Origin: Oceanospirillum sediminis
GTDB taxonomy: Bacteria > Pseudomonadota > Gammaproteobacteria > Pseudomonadales > Halomonadaceae
Length of the DNA: 64,000 nt
Reading direction: 5' to 3'
Assembly: GCF_014164585.1 (NCBI RefSeq)
Contig: NZ_JACJFM010000006.1
Coordinates: 41,606 to 105,605 of the forward strand
Under the pieces are notes generated by a model. The model saw only the letters and a program-made list of their open reading frames with translations, searched no databases and was not told the origin of the DNA. The translations under genes were made by a program, and so were the position numbers. Shown here in pieces: positions 43,702 through 52,378 of the stretch; position 1 is the stretch's first letter; the number at the start of each line of letters is the position of its first letter.

Positions 43702-43809
43702 ATGTACGTAGATGATGCTGTAATTGCAGGTTTACTGGTTGTTGGTGGTGCTATTGCTTTCTTTGTAGGGCTTGGTTATTTCATCATTAATGACAAGTCA
43801 AAGAACTGA
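43702..43809 (+). CDS. CcoM-like single-helix subunit of cbb3 oxidase
   Basis: A 35-residue protein read directly from the sequence: MYVDDAVIAGLLVVGGAIAF begins it and GYFIINDKSKN ends it. A single TM helix follows an acidic N-terminus, with a basic end. The start is preceded by GAGGTGAGAG. Size, the M(Y/F)xDxxVIAG start and the GYFI-x-x-D end match what I remember of Pseudomonas CcoM, a small subunit of cbb3-type cytochrome c oxidase. The oxidase genes are not in the window, and CcoM genes are usually unlinked. Confidence 0.72.
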   Translation: MYVDDAVIAGLLVVGGAIAFFVGLGYFIINDKSKN

Positions 43810-43816
43810 TCGTTTT

Positions 43817-43834
43817 CCGGGAATGCTTTCCCGG
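43817..43834 (+). terminator. Hairpin after the ccoM-like gene
   Basis: CCGGGAA and TTCCCGG form a 7-bp stem with a TGCT loop, eight bases after the stop. No T-run follows, so it may stabilise the short mRNA's 3' end. Confidence 0.5.
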
Positions 43835-43855
43835 ATTAAAGAAAAGAGCTATATT

Positions 43856-43919
43856 GAACCCATACCTGTGCCAGTTGTCATAATTGGTATTCGTATGGGT
43901 TCAGTCGTCTTTGACTGAA
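43856..43919 (+). promoter_or_regulatory. Two stacked inverted repeats in the leader of the next gene
   Basis: GAACCCATAC (43856-43865) is the exact inverse of GTATGGGTTC (43893-43902). Directly after, TTCAGTC (43900-43906) pairs with GACTGAA around GTCTTT, so the two stems compete for the shared TTC. Mutually exclusive stems before a small gene suggest a leader switch or a small RNA. Confidence 0.4.
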
Positions 43920-43959
43920 TGAATCCCTGGATAGCCTTAAATTTGACTGGAGGTTCGTT

Positions 43960-44325
43960 ATGCCTGAAGCCCTTTCGTCGCAAGCCACTCTGGTGAACCG
44001 CCAGCTTGCTGGTACTAATAATGTGGCGCAGCAGAGAACAGACGCTCGTAGTAATACCCGTCGGGAAGAAGCCGGTGATTCTCAGCCTACCTCAACCGCT
44101 GGAGTTAATGGACAGAACGCTTTGCAGGATCGGGTGGCGATCAGCTCGCAGCCAACAGATCAGGTCAATCGCACGGCTGAGACGACTGAACGTGCTCCGA
44201 CCAGAAATACAATCGGAGATATTCCTGATTTGAATGAGAGTCAGTCCAGTGAACTGGCCCGTCGTCAGGCTGAAGTCAGAACCAATCAGGAGTCTCTGGG
44301 CAATGTTCTGGATATTGATGCCTGA
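43960..44325 (+). CDS. Disordered polar protein, unknown function
   Basis: A 121-residue protein rich in Gln, Asn, Thr, Arg and Glu, with no signal peptide, TM helix or Cys. The first 90 residues look disordered (TDARSNTRREEAGDSQPTST). Only the end (SSELARRQAEVRTNQESLGN) suggests a helix. TGGAGG lies about ten bases before the ATG and a clear terminator follows, so it is a real monocistronic gene. I recognise no family. The composition recalls anti-sigma or flagellar-linked small proteins, without a usable motif. Confidence 0.75.
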   Translation: MPEALSSQATLVNRQLAGTNNVAQQRTDARSNTRREEAGDSQPTSTAGVNGQNALQDRVAISSQPTDQVNRTAETTERAPTRNTIGDIPDLNESQSSELARRQAEVRTNQESLGNVLDIDA

Positions 44326-44349
44326 TTAGTTTGCCATTTATTATACTGA

Positions 44350-44378
44350 AAGGAAGGTCGGTGTTACCTTCCTTTTTT
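44350..44378 (+). terminator. Rho-independent terminator
   Basis: AAGGAAGGT pairs with ACCTTCCTT (44366-44374) and runs into six T's. It ends the small-protein gene at 43960. Confidence 0.9.
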
Positions 44379-44546
44379 ATTCTTTAAAAAATAAAACAAA
44401 CGTTTGTATTTTTTGGTTTGTTCATCATAATGCCATCCCGGAGAGGGATAGTCATCTGTTTCTGTCCGGAGTAACTGATGGCTACTGCATCTGCGGTTAC
44501 TGTCTGCTATTCATCAGAGTGTTTAAAGATTAAATCGGGATCAACT

Positions 44547-45044
44547 ATGAGTTTCAGAGCCAGATTGATTAAATGGGGTATTGCTCTGTGGCCTCCTCTG
44601 TTGGGGGCTGGAGTGAAAGTAGAGCAGCTGGACAGTGATTTTAGTTATACCCGTGTGCGTATGAAATTGCGCTGGTATAACCGTAATTATATGGGCGTTC
44701 ATTTTGGCGGCTCGTTATATGCCATGACAGACCCTTTTTATGTGCTGATGCTGGCGGAGAGCCTGGGGAAGGATTTCGTCGTCTGGGATAAATCAGCAAC
44801 TATTGAGTATATAAAGCCTGGTGAGTCTACTGTCTGGGCTGAGTTTACACTGCCTCAGGGATTTCTGGAAAAAGTACATCAGAAAACCCGTGATGGTTCG
44901 AAATTCTTGCCTGAATTCGATGTATTTATAAAAAATGCTGAGGGTGAGGTCGTAGCACGGGTTCGAAGAACATTATATATTCGCCGCAAGCAGAAAGCGG
45001 TTTCGCTTTTAGCTGACGATAAAAAAGCAGACACGGCGGTCTGA
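44547..45044 (+). CDS. DUF4442 hotdog-fold protein
   Basis: A 165-residue protein from the ATG at 44547, with GGGA upstream; an earlier reading adds 23 unlikely residues. It has LRWYNRNYMGVHFGGSLYAMTDPFYVLML, the DUF4442 hotdog helix region where thioesterases place their catalytic residue, then SATIEYIKPGESTVWAEF. Proteins of this family resemble PaaI-type acyl-CoA thioesterases but are biochemically poorly defined. It is convergent with the ABC ATPase gene. Confidence 0.83.
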   Translation: MSFRARLIKWGIALWPPLLGAGVKVEQLDSDFSYTRVRMKLRWYNRNYMGVHFGGSLYAMTDPFYVLMLAESLGKDFVVWDKSATIEYIKPGESTVWAEFTLPQGFLEKVHQKTRDGSKFLPEFDVFIKNAEGEVVARVRRTLYIRRKQKAVSLLADDKKADTAV

Positions 45045-45110
45045 ATGGATGGCCGCCGGTGTGAGAGACTCCAGTATAGTCGGGCCAGAGCGGCCCGGCA
45101 AATATGTCGT

Positions 45111-46181
45111 TTATACTGAAACAGGGTTATCTTTTACATTATTATTAAACAGGATCAGGTGATCCGCTTTGACTTCAATTCGTACCGGGTCACCAATATC
45201 ATATTCAGCGTGACTATTGAACATGGATTCTACAATCAGTCCTGAAGGCAAGCGCAGACGATAATGGGTAGCTGATCCGGCAAAAGTATACTGATCGACG
45301 ATTGCTGTAATACTGCCAGACGGATTCTCAATAATATCATCAGGACGCAGAAGCACATCGACATCCGTACCATCAGCCCAGGGGTAGGCTCTGTTACCTT
45401 CGATTATTCCCACTTCGGTGCTGACCTTATTATGATCCTGAAGCTGGCCCGGTATCAGGTAACCCTGGCCGACAAAGTTAGCGACAAACTGATTGGCGGG
45501 TTCGTGATAAAGATTATATGGCGTATCCCACTGTTGCATACGTCCCTGATTCAGTACACCAACATAGTCTGCCATTGCAAAGGCTTCTGTCTGGTCATGG
45601 GTGACCAGAACGCCACTGATATTCTGTGACTTCAGAATCCGGCGTACTTCCAGACCCAGGTGTTTGCGCAGCTCTGAGTCCAGATTAGAGAAGGGTTCAT
45701 CCAGCAGTATCATCTGGGGGCGAGGGGCAAGGGCTCTTGCCAGAGCAACCCTTTGCTGCTGACCTCCGGAAAGCTCATGAGGGTAACGGTCAATCAAATC
45801 TCTCATGTTGACCAGATCCAGCATTTCGGTAACCCGCTCGCCTTTTTCTTGTTTGCTGAGCTTTCTGAGACCAAATGCAATATTTTCCCTGATGGTCAGG
45901 TGTGGAAATAAAGCATAATCCTGAAATACCATGCCGATACGGCGTTCTTCTGGTTCAATCAGAGTATCTGGTGAAGATATAATCGATCCATTCAGAGAGA
46001 TGCTTCCTGAATACACAGGATCGAACCCGGCGATGGTTCTGAGTAGCGTTGTCTTTCCACATCCGCTGGGACCCAGTAAACAGCAGATATCTCCCTGGTT
46101 TAAAGAGAAAGATATATCCCGGGTGATCACCAGCTGGTCATAGCGGCATTCAATAGCGTCAACCTGCAGTAATGTGCTCAT
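45111..46181 (-). CDS. ABC transporter ATPase (FbpC/PotA type), orphan
   Basis: A 356-residue ATPase: Walker A GPSGCGKTT, signature LSGGQQQRVALARAL, Walker B MILLDEPFSNLD, H-loop VTHDQTE, and a C-terminal TOBE domain (about 240-350; PDDIIENPSGSITAIVDQYTFAG). Such ATPases drive iron(III), spermidine or phosphonate importers, but no permease or binding-protein genes adjoin it. It sits just after argF, as in Pseudomonas. AAGGA precedes the start. The substrate is unassigned. Confidence 0.9.
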   Translation of the reverse strand: MSTLLQVDAIECRYDQLVITRDISFSLNQGDICCLLGPSGCGKTTLLRTIAGFDPVYSGSISLNGSIISSPDTLIEPEERRIGMVFQDYALFPHLTIRENIAFGLRKLSKQEKGERVTEMLDLVNMRDLIDRYPHELSGGQQQRVALARALAPRPQMILLDEPFSNLDSELRKHLGLEVRRILKSQNISGVLVTHDQTEAFAMADYVGVLNQGRMQQWDTPYNLYHEPANQFVANFVGQGYLIPGQLQDHNKVSTEVGIIEGNRAYPWADGTDVDVLLRPDDIIENPSGSITAIVDQYTFAGSATHYRLRLPSGLIVESMFNSHAEYDIGDPVRIEVKADHLILFNNNVKDNPVSV

Positions 46182-46204
46182 TCAGAAAGTCCTTATGCCA
46201 GATA

Positions 46205-46231
46205 TAAAAAAGCCCAGACAAGCTGGGCTTT
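46205..46231 (-). terminator. Rho-independent terminator of argF
   Basis: AAAGCCCAG and CTGGGCTTT form a 9-bp stem around ACAAG. On the minus strand it is followed by TTT and more T/A, just 17 bp after the argF stop. It separates argF from the ABC ATPase gene. Confidence 0.85.
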
Positions 46232-46247
46232 ATACAACCTTTTAAGA

Positions 46248-47162
46248 TTAATTCTCAATTCTGCCCAGAATCAGGAATTCTAGCAAGGCTTTCTGTGCAT
46301 GAAGGCGATTTCCAGCTTCCTGCCAGACGACGGAGCGTTCATCGTCCAGCATATCTTCGCTGATTTCCTCTCCACGGTGTGCTGGCAGACAATGCATAAA
46401 CAGAGCGTCATCTGCTGCAGTGTTCATCAGTGCCGGGCTGATCTGATAGCCGTCAAAGGCTTTTTCTCTTTCAGCCTGTTCTTCTTCATGACCCATTGAT
46501 GCCCATACATCGGTAACGACCAGGTGAGCGCCTTTTACAGCTTCTTCTGGTGAGCGCACCAGAGTAATACGGTCTTTGTTCGCTTCCATCAGTTCGGCTG
46601 CCGGATCAAAACCTTCCGGGCAGGCAATATTGAGATGAAAATCAAACTGACGTGCTGCATTGATATAGGAGTGGCACATGTTGTTTCCATCACCTACCCA
46701 GGCCACAGTCTTACCCTTAATGCTTCCGCGTTGCTCAACAAATGTCTGTACATCTGCCAGTAACTGGCAAGGATGGTAGTCATCTGTCAGAGCATTGATG
46801 ACAGGGACTGAAGAGTACTCGGCAAACCGCTCTATTGTGGCGTGATCGAATGTTCGTATCATCACGGCATCAACCATTTCAGACAGTACACGAGCGCTAT
46901 CTTCTACGGGCTCACCACGCCCCAGCTGGGTATCGCGAGGAGACAGAAAAATAGCACTGCCACCAAACTGAGTCATACCGGCTTCAAAAGAAACGCGGGT
47001 ACGGGTCGATGATTTTTCGAAAATCATACCCAGTACTTTATTCTTCAGAGGTTCGTATATCTCACCGGCTTTCAGGCCTTTCTTGATGGTTATTGCCCGA
47101 TCAATCAGGTAGTTGAGTTCATCCGGTGTCAGGTCCAGCAGAGTTAAAAAATGTCTTGCCAT
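46248..47162 (-). CDS. argF: Ornithine carbamoyltransferase (anabolic)
   Basis: A 304-residue enzyme that joins ornithine and carbamoyl phosphate to citrulline. Present are the carbamoyl-phosphate motif [55 protein letters not shown] (HPxQ), the ornithine-loop region [11 protein letters not shown] and the catalytic Cys in [12 protein letters not shown]. The length fits the anabolic trimeric form. It is monocistronic, and argG lies 4 kb away. A long 5' region with a strong -35 and a hairpin precedes it. Confidence 0.95.
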   Translation of the reverse strand: MARHFLTLLDLTPDELNYLIDRAITIKKGLKAGEIYEPLKNKVLGMIFEKSSTRTRVSFEAGMTQFGGSAIFLSPRDTQLGRGEPVEDSARVLSEMVDAVMIRTFDHATIERFAEYSSVPVINALTDDYHPCQLLADVQTFVEQRGSIKGKTVAWVGDGNNMCHSYINAARQFDFHLNIACPEGFDPAAELMEANKDRITLVRSPEEAVKGAHLVVTDVWASMGHEEEQAEREKAFDGYQISPALMNTAADDALFMHCLPAHRGEEISEDMLDDERSVVWQEAGNRLHAQKALLEFLILGRIEN

Positions 47163-47410
47163 TGGTTTTTCCAGTCAATCCCAGTAAAAATGATGGCCTG
47201 TTTCATCAGGCCTGAAACACGGAAGACGAGTCTGTAATCTGATATAAGGTGCTCTTCTTTCCGTTTACGCCCGAACCTGTCAGTTTCCCACTGATGCAGT
47301 ATCCGGACGGCGTGAGTCTGAAATCCCTGTCTGCTATTTTTCTTATGATGATCGGTTAACCCACAAAACCGACATTGTGCGACAGATTTTTTCAGCCCTG
47401 AAACAGAAAA

Positions 47411-47432
47411 CGGCAGCCATAAAATGCTGCCG
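47411..47432 (-). terminator. Terminator-like hairpin in the argF leader
   Basis: CGGCAGC (47411-47417) and GCTGCCG (47426-47432) form a 7-bp stem. On the minus strand it is followed by TTTTCTGTTT. It lies about 250 nt before argF and only about 15 nt after the predicted start point, a position for attenuation or a very short RNA. Confidence 0.5.
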
Positions 47433-47453
47433 CTTAAGGACCAAAGATGAAAA

Positions 47454-47480
47454 GCTATAGATAAAATATTGCGATGTCAA
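47454..47480 (-). promoter_or_regulatory. Candidate sigma-70 promoter upstream of argF
   Basis: On the minus strand a perfect -35 TTGACA (47475-47480) is 15 bp before TATAGC (47454-47459), a fair -10. No better promoter was seen nearer argF, so the leader would be about 285 nt. The rest of the 540-bp gap to grxD shows no gene. Confidence 0.45.
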
Positions 47481-47702
47481 TGGTATAAACTTTCGCATAG
47501 CAGAGCCTGGCTGGAAACCCGTGGTGTGAGAGGCTGGTAAATTTGTTCTGAACTGAGATGTCGTTTTCAGAAAAAAATAATCATCTTGCCTTGAATTACT
47601 GTTGAGGAGGCTGCATTTTATTTTCAGGCGAGTTAAAATTGACTGAATTACCAGGTTAATACCGAAATCGACTTTTTTGCCGTTACATCAAAGGGTTCAA
47701 GA

Positions 47703-48029
47703 ATGAGCACAACTATTGACACCATTAAAGAACAGATCAGCAATAACTCAATTCTGCTGTACATGAAAGGCAACCCTCAGATGCCTCAGTGTGGTTTTTC
47801 TTCTCAGGCAGTACAGGCCCTGATGGCGTGTGGTGAAAAATTTGCGTTTGTAAATATTCTGGATAACCCTGACATCCGTGCAGAGTTACCTAAGTACGCA
47901 AACTGGCCAACGTTCCCGCAACTGTGGGTTAACGGTGAGCTGGTTGGCGGTTGCGATATCATTGTTGAAATGTACCAGTCTGGTGAATTACAGACGCTGA
48001 TCGCTGAAGCTGCTAAGACAAATCAGTAA
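47703..48029 (+). CDS. grxD: Monothiol glutaredoxin (Grx4)
   Basis: A 108-residue CGFS glutaredoxin: KGNPQMPQCGFSSQAVQAL holds the active Cys, with the glutathione-binding motifs WPTFPQLWVNGELVGGCDIIVEM. It binds a shared [2Fe-2S] cluster with glutathione and hands clusters to acceptors, often with BolA. AAGGG precedes the ATG. The gene lies before the peroxiredoxin gene, as in Pseudomonas, with 148 bp between. Confidence 0.95.
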   Translation: MSTTIDTIKEQISNNSILLYMKGNPQMPQCGFSSQAVQALMACGEKFAFVNILDNPDIRAELPKYANWPTFPQLWVNGELVGGCDIIVEMYQSGELQTLIAEAAKTNQ

Positions 48030-48177
48030 AACGGTCTGTTTCATCAGAATGTAATCAGATTTTCCCATGACAGATCAATTGCTCGCTATACTTGAAATCT
48101 TTGTTAAGAAGATTCTTAAAATGTGAGCGCCGGTCTGGCAAATTTGTGTGAACTACCCTAACGATTGGAGAATTGAA

Positions 48178-48780
48178 ATGGGCGTATTGGTTGGAAAAAA
48201 AGCTCCTGACTTTACTGCTGCTGCGGTTCTGGGCGATGGCCAGATTGTTGATAACTACAACCTGACCGAAGCTCTGAATGGAAAATATGGTCTGGTATTC
48301 TTCTACCCACTGGACTTCACTTTTGTATGCCCGTCTGAGCTGATTGCTCTGGATCACCGCATGGAAGAGTTCAAAGCACGTAACGTTGAAGTTATTGCTG
48401 TGTCTATTGATTCTCAGTTCTCTCACAATGCATGGCGTAATACTCCGGTTAACGAAGGTGGTATTGGCCCTGTTAAGTACACTCTGGTTGCTGACGTTAA
48501 GCATGAGATCTGCCAGGCGTATGATGTAGAGCATGATGCTGGTGTTGCATTCCGTGGCGCATTCCTGATCGATCAGGAAGGTAATGTACGTTCTCAGATT
48601 GTTAACGATCTGCCTCTGGGGCGTAACATGGATGAGCTGCTGCGTCTGGTTGATGCTCTGCAGTTCACAGAAGAGCACGGTGAAGTTTGTCCTGCTGGCT
48701 GGAACAAAGGTGACAAGGGTATGACTGCTTCTCCTGAAGGTGTTGCAGCTTACCTGTCTGACGAAGCTGATAAACTGTAA
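48178..48780 (+). CDS. 2-Cys peroxiredoxin (AhpC/Prx1 type)
   Basis: A 200-residue peroxiredoxin from the ATG at 48178, with GGAG upstream. The peroxidatic site is YPLDFTFVCPSELIAL and the resolving Cys is in GEVCPAGWNKG. Thr and Arg of the active site are present (DFTFVC; LLRL region). It reduces H2O2 and organic peroxides. The codon use is noticeably more uniform (favoured GTT, GCT and CTG) than in neighbours, as expected for an abundant protein. Two hairpins follow, one a clear terminator. Confidence 0.93.
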   Translation: MGVLVGKKAPDFTAAAVLGDGQIVDNYNLTEALNGKYGLVFFYPLDFTFVCPSELIALDHRMEEFKARNVEVIAVSIDSQFSHNAWRNTPVNEGGIGPVKYTLVADVKHEICQAYDVEHDAGVAFRGAFLIDQEGNVRSQIVNDLPLGRNMDELLRLVDALQFTEEHGEVCPAGWNKGDKGMTASPEGVAAYLSDEADKL

Positions 48781-48808
48781 TCATCCGTTTATTAATGCTT
48801 TCGCTGCT

Positions 48809-48831
48809 ATTTAAAAGCGTTGCTTTTAAAT
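48809..48831 (+). terminator. First of two tandem hairpins after the peroxiredoxin gene
   Basis: ATTTAAAAGC and GCTTTTAAAT form a perfect 10-bp stem with a GTT loop, 28 bp after the stop. It precedes the main terminator and may protect the mRNA 3' end. Confidence 0.6.
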
Positions 48832-48838
48832 CTGGCAG

Positions 48839-48874
48839 AAAAAAACCCGGCGCTTAAATGCTCCGGGTTTTTTT
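48839..48874. terminator. Bidirectional rho-independent terminator
   Basis: AAAAACCCGG and CCGGGTTTTT form the stem, with A's on one side and seven T's on the other, so it can stop both the peroxiredoxin (+) and rnt (-) transcripts. Confidence 0.9.
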
Positions 48875-48964
48875 GTCTTATAGTCGTACCGTGCCGTTGC
48901 AACAAAGAGTTGCTCTGTCGCAGCGTAAACAGTACGTAACAGACGGCGATTGCGCGGGTTATTA

Positions 48965-49651
48965 TTAGTCTCTCAGGCGGTGTTGTTCCTGTGCGGCTAA
49001 TTCCCAGCCACCCAGCTCTTTCCAGCGATTCACAATAGCGCAGAATAGCTCAGCCGTTTTTTCTGTGTCATACCGGGCCGAGTGAGCCTGACTGCCATCA
49101 AAATCAATACCGGCAACCTTACAGGCTTTCGCCAGGACGGTTTGTCCATAAGCCAGGCCGGATAGCGTTGCAGTATCAAAGCTTGAGAATGGGTGGAAAG
49201 GATTACGTTTTATACCACTTCGTTCCACGGCAGCATTCAGAAAACCCTGATCAAAGCTGGCATTGTGTCCTACCAGTATTGCTCTGGTACAGTCAAACTC
49301 TTTCAATGCTTTTCGAACGGGTTTAAATATTTCTCCCAGAGCCTGTTGCTCACTTTTGGCCATACTCTGACGGATAGGGTTATCCAGATCAATTTTGGTA
49401 AATTCCAGCGCAGCCTGCTCTATGTTAGCCCCTTCAAAGGGTTCAACATGACAGGAATAGGTATTGTAAGGATGCAGGTAACCATCTTCATCCATGGTCA
49501 GGGTTACAGCGGCAATCTCCAGTAAGGCATCCGTTTTCGGGTTAAACCCGGCTGTTTCAACGTCAACCACTACAGGCAGAAAGCCCCGAAACCGGTAGGA
49601 AAGCGGATGCTTGTCATAATAGAACTCCGCTTCTGGGGAAAAAGATTCCAA
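48965..49651 (-). CDS. rnt: Ribonuclease T
   Basis: A 228-residue DEDDh exoribonuclease that trims tRNA and other small RNA 3' ends. Motifs: [22 protein letters not shown] (Exo I), [16 protein letters not shown] (Exo II) and [19 protein letters not shown] (Exo III His/Asp). The start codon is TTG, supported by GGGAG seven bases upstream. Its place next to motY and the peroxiredoxin gene is conserved in the Pseudomonas group, although pyrC, found there in Pseudomonas, is absent here. Confidence 0.95.
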   Translation of the reverse strand: MESFSPEAEFYYDKHPLSYRFRGFLPVVVDVETAGFNPKTDALLEIAAVTLTMDEDGYLHPYNTYSCHVEPFEGANIEQAALEFTKIDLDNPIRQSMAKSEQQALGEIFKPVRKALKEFDCTRAILVGHNASFDQGFLNAAVERSGIKRNPFHPFSSFDTATLSGLAYGQTVLAKACKVAGIDFDGSQAHSARYDTEKTAELFCAIVNRWKELGGWELAAQEQHRLRD

Positions 49652-49823
49652 GGCTTGCTCCCTAATTCTTTATCAGAAATAACATATAATGAAAAAACAT
49701 GGTCGTACCTGCGCCAGATGGTAACTGATTCAAATTCTCCTTCATAGTTCTATAGATAAAGTTTTGAGTTTACTGGCCGAAGTGTCAGAATAGAGTGCTT
49801 ACAAATCAAGGAGATCAAGGGCA

Positions 49824-50750
49824 ATGTCCGTGTTCAGGCAACTAAAAACTACCTTCGTATCAGCTATGTCTGCACTGGCGCTGATCAGTACGGCATCTGC
49901 TGCAGAATATGGAGCGGGTATCGGTGCAAGTAAATGGCAGGCGACTGAACCTTCTCCCTTGTATTGTGAGTTCTGGCATGACATTCCTCATATGGGTCGG
50001 GCCAGATTTACCCATCGTTCGGGGGAAGATCTGAAATTCTTTCTTGAACCTCTGGGGCAGCCTCTGAAGCCGGGCAATGCAGAATTGATGGCCTTTGCGC
50101 CAGACTGGAAACCAGGGACAGCCCCGCTTGATCTGGGAAAAATCAAAGTCGGTTCAGGTGAAGAGGGCATTAATATTGGTTCAGAACAAGCCCACCTGAT
50201 GGTTGAGTCTCTCCACCAGGGCATGAATCCTACTTTCCTGCAGCGACCGAAAGATACGCGTTATGATGCGATTCGAGGTTACATCAGTGCGTTGAATTTT
50301 AAACCGGCTTATCGTCAGTATGTGTTATGTGCCGGAGAACTTTTGCCTGTGAATTTTGATCAGATTTCCCGCAGGGCGATCTATTTTCCGGGTGGTGGCT
50401 ATGATATTACCCAGAAAGATAAGGATCTGCTGGACCTGATTGTTCGCTATATTAAAGCGGATCCGGATGTGAAATTTGTTTATCTGGATGGTCACTCTGA
50501 TAGTTATGGTTCTCGTCGTGATAACCGTAAGCTGTCCAAAGAGAGAACCGATACTGTGCTGAACTATCTGCTGGATCGTGGTTTGGATGAAGCGATGATT
50601 ACAGCACGATATCATGGTGAGCGTTACCCTATTGTACCGAATAGCTCAAAAGCTAATCGGGCAAAAAACCGCCGTGTGACGATACGTCTGGCGCGAGAAG
50701 GGCTGGAACCGGGTGATCTGAACCTGAAGCCATCAAAAATCCTCCGCTGA
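49824..50750 (+). CDS. motY: Sodium-type flagellar motor protein MotY (OmpA family)
   Basis: A 308-residue periplasmic protein: a signal peptide ending STASA, an N-terminal MotY-specific domain (about 28-170; EYGAGIGASKWQ and CEFWHDIPHMGRARF) and a C-terminal OmpA peptidoglycan-binding domain (VYLDGHSDSYGSRRDNRKLS, then NRAKNRRVTIRL). It forms the T ring that anchors PomAB stators around the flagellar basal body. GGAG precedes the start. This implies a polar, Na+- or H+-driven flagellum encoded elsewhere. Confidence 0.93.
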   Translation: MSVFRQLKTTFVSAMSALALISTASAAEYGAGIGASKWQATEPSPLYCEFWHDIPHMGRARFTHRSGEDLKFFLEPLGQPLKPGNAELMAFAPDWKPGTAPLDLGKIKVGSGEEGINIGSEQAHLMVESLHQGMNPTFLQRPKDTRYDAIRGYISALNFKPAYRQYVLCAGELLPVNFDQISRRAIYFPGGGYDITQKDKDLLDLIVRYIKADPDVKFVYLDGHSDSYGSRRDNRKLSKERTDTVLNYLLDRGLDEAMITARYHGERYPIVPNSSKANRAKNRRVTIRLAREGLEPGDLNLKPSKILR

Positions 50751-50921
50751 TTCGTCGGGCTGATATCGCTATAGTTCAGGTATCATGGCTTTTGTCGGGG
50801 CAGTGCCAGAACAGGTAAAAAAACAGCAGGGTTCATTGATGCCTCTAATAGGTTTATAATGCCCGCTAAAGATTTTAAAAAGAATATTTCATCACCTTGA
50901 AATATCTCTCTGATTGATCGA

Positions 50922-50952
50922 ATGAACGGCTATCCTCTGGGTAGCCGTTCAT
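50922..50952. terminator. 11-bp hairpin between motY and argG
   Basis: ATGAACGGCTA and TAGCCGTTCAT are exact inverses with a 9-nt loop. It is 170 bp after motY and 80 bp before argG. There is no T-run, so a role as the argG leader stem is as likely as termination. Confidence 0.5.
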
Positions 50953-51032
50953 CGTTATCCCGTTTCAAAGATATTTTTCTTTCAGTAGCTGCAGGTTTCA
51001 GTTACTGAATTTGAGTCAGCGTGGAGCAACAA

Positions 51033-52259
51033 ATGTCCGATATTAAAAAAGTGGTACTGGCCTACTCCGGTGGTCTGGACACGTCTGTAATCGTGCGTTG
51101 GTTACAGGATGAGTACAATGCTGAGGTTGTAACCTTTACAGCCGATCTGGGTCAGGGTGAAGAAGTAGAGCCAGCGCGTGCAAAAGCTGAAGCTCTGGGT
51201 GTAAAAGAAATTTACATCGAAGACCTGCGTGAAGAGTTCGTTCGTGACTTCGTTTTCCCGATGTTCCGTGCGAATACCATCTATGAAGGTGAATACCTGC
51301 TGGGTACATCTATTGCTCGCCCACTGATCGCTAAGCGTCTGATTGAAATCGCTAACGAAACTGGTGCCGATGCAATTTCTCACGGTGCAACCGGTAAAGG
51401 TAATGATCAGGTTCGTTTCGAGCTGGGTGCTTACGCGCTGAAGCCAGGTGTACACGTAATTGCTCCATGGCGTGAGTGGGATCTGACATCCCGTGAAACG
51501 CTGATGAAGTACTGTGAAGACCACAACATTCCTGTTGATTTCTCCAGCAGTAAGAAAAAGTCTCCATACTCTATGGATGCTAACCTGCTGCATATCTCTT
51601 ACGAAGGTGATATCCTGGAAGATCCCTGGCAGGAAGCTGAAGCCGATATGTGGCGCTGGTCTGTATCTCCGGAAGAAGCGCCGGATGAAGCGACTTACCT
51701 GGAACTGACCTACGAGAAAGGCGACATCGTAGCCATCAACGGCGAGAAGATGAGTCCTGCGACTGTTCTGGAATACCTGAATAAGGTTGGTGGTGAAAAT
51801 GGTATCGGTCGTCTGGATATCGTAGAAAACCGCTTTGTAGGCATGAAGTCCCGTGGTTGTTACGAAACTCCGGGAGGCACCATTATGCTACGTGCTCACC
51901 GCGCGATCGAGTCCATCACTCTGGACCGTGAAGCGGCACACCTGAAAGACGAGCTGATGCCTCGTTACGCCAAGATCATCTACAATGGCTTCTGGTGGTC
52001 TGAAGAGCGTAAGATGCTGCAGAAGATGATTGACGAGTCTCAGCAGGTTGTAAACGGTGATGTTCGTCTGAAACTGTACAAGGGCAACGTAATCGTTGTG
52101 GGTCGTCGTTCTGATGATAGTCTGTTCGATGAGAACATTGCGACCTTTGAAGATGATGCCGGTTCTTATGATCAGAAAGATGCTGCTGGCTTTATTAAGC
52201 TGAATGCACTGCGTATGCGCATCGCTGCAAGTAAAGGCCGTAATCTGCTGGACGATTAA
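51033..52259 (+). CDS. argG: Argininosuccinate synthase
   Basis: A 408-residue enzyme, from the ATG at 51033 with GGAG upstream. It joins citrulline and aspartate using ATP. Motifs are [18 protein letters not shown] (ATP pyrophosphatase loop), [19 protein letters not shown] [13 protein letters not shown] and the C-terminal helix GRNLLDD. It completes the pathway step after argF, found 4 kb away. Codon use is strongly biased, as for the peroxiredoxin gene, which fits high expression. Confidence 0.96.
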   Translation: MSDIKKVVLAYSGGLDTSVIVRWLQDEYNAEVVTFTADLGQGEEVEPARAKAEALGVKEIYIEDLREEFVRDFVFPMFRANTIYEGEYLLGTSIARPLIAKRLIEIANETGADAISHGATGKGNDQVRFELGAYALKPGVHVIAPWREWDLTSRETLMKYCEDHNIPVDFSSSKKKSPYSMDANLLHISYEGDILEDPWQEAEADMWRWSVSPEEAPDEATYLELTYEKGDIVAINGEKMSPATVLEYLNKVGGENGIGRLDIVENRFVGMKSRGCYETPGGTIMLRAHRAIESITLDREAAHLKDELMPRYAKIIYNGFWWSEERKMLQKMIDESQQVVNGDVRLKLYKGNVIVVGRRSDDSLFDENIATFEDDAGSYDQKDAAGFIKLNALRMRIAASKGRNLLDD

Positions 52260-52283
52260 TTCGTCAGATTACTGGCTGTTAAG

Positions 52284-52317
52284 AAACCGCTGAAGATGTC
52301 TCTTTCAGCGGTTTTTT
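52284..52317 (+). terminator. Rho-independent terminator of argG
   Basis: AAACCGCTGAA pairs with TTCAGCGGTTT around GATGTCTC and is followed by six T's, 25 bp after the argG stop. Confidence 0.92.
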
Positions 52318-52378
52318 AGTGTTCAAAGGGCACCTGAGCATATATAACCGATTTCATCGGTATGCTGATTATTGCGTT

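Noticed and set aside
45111..46181. Naming the orphan ATPase fbpC or potA
   Set aside because: Without permease and binding-protein genes the sequence alone does not decide the substrate.
48055..48678. Long open reading frame antisense to the peroxiredoxin gene (207 codons)
   Set aside because: It mirrors a highly biased codon pattern on the other strand and has no motif or start signal; the same holds for a 163-codon one opposite argG.
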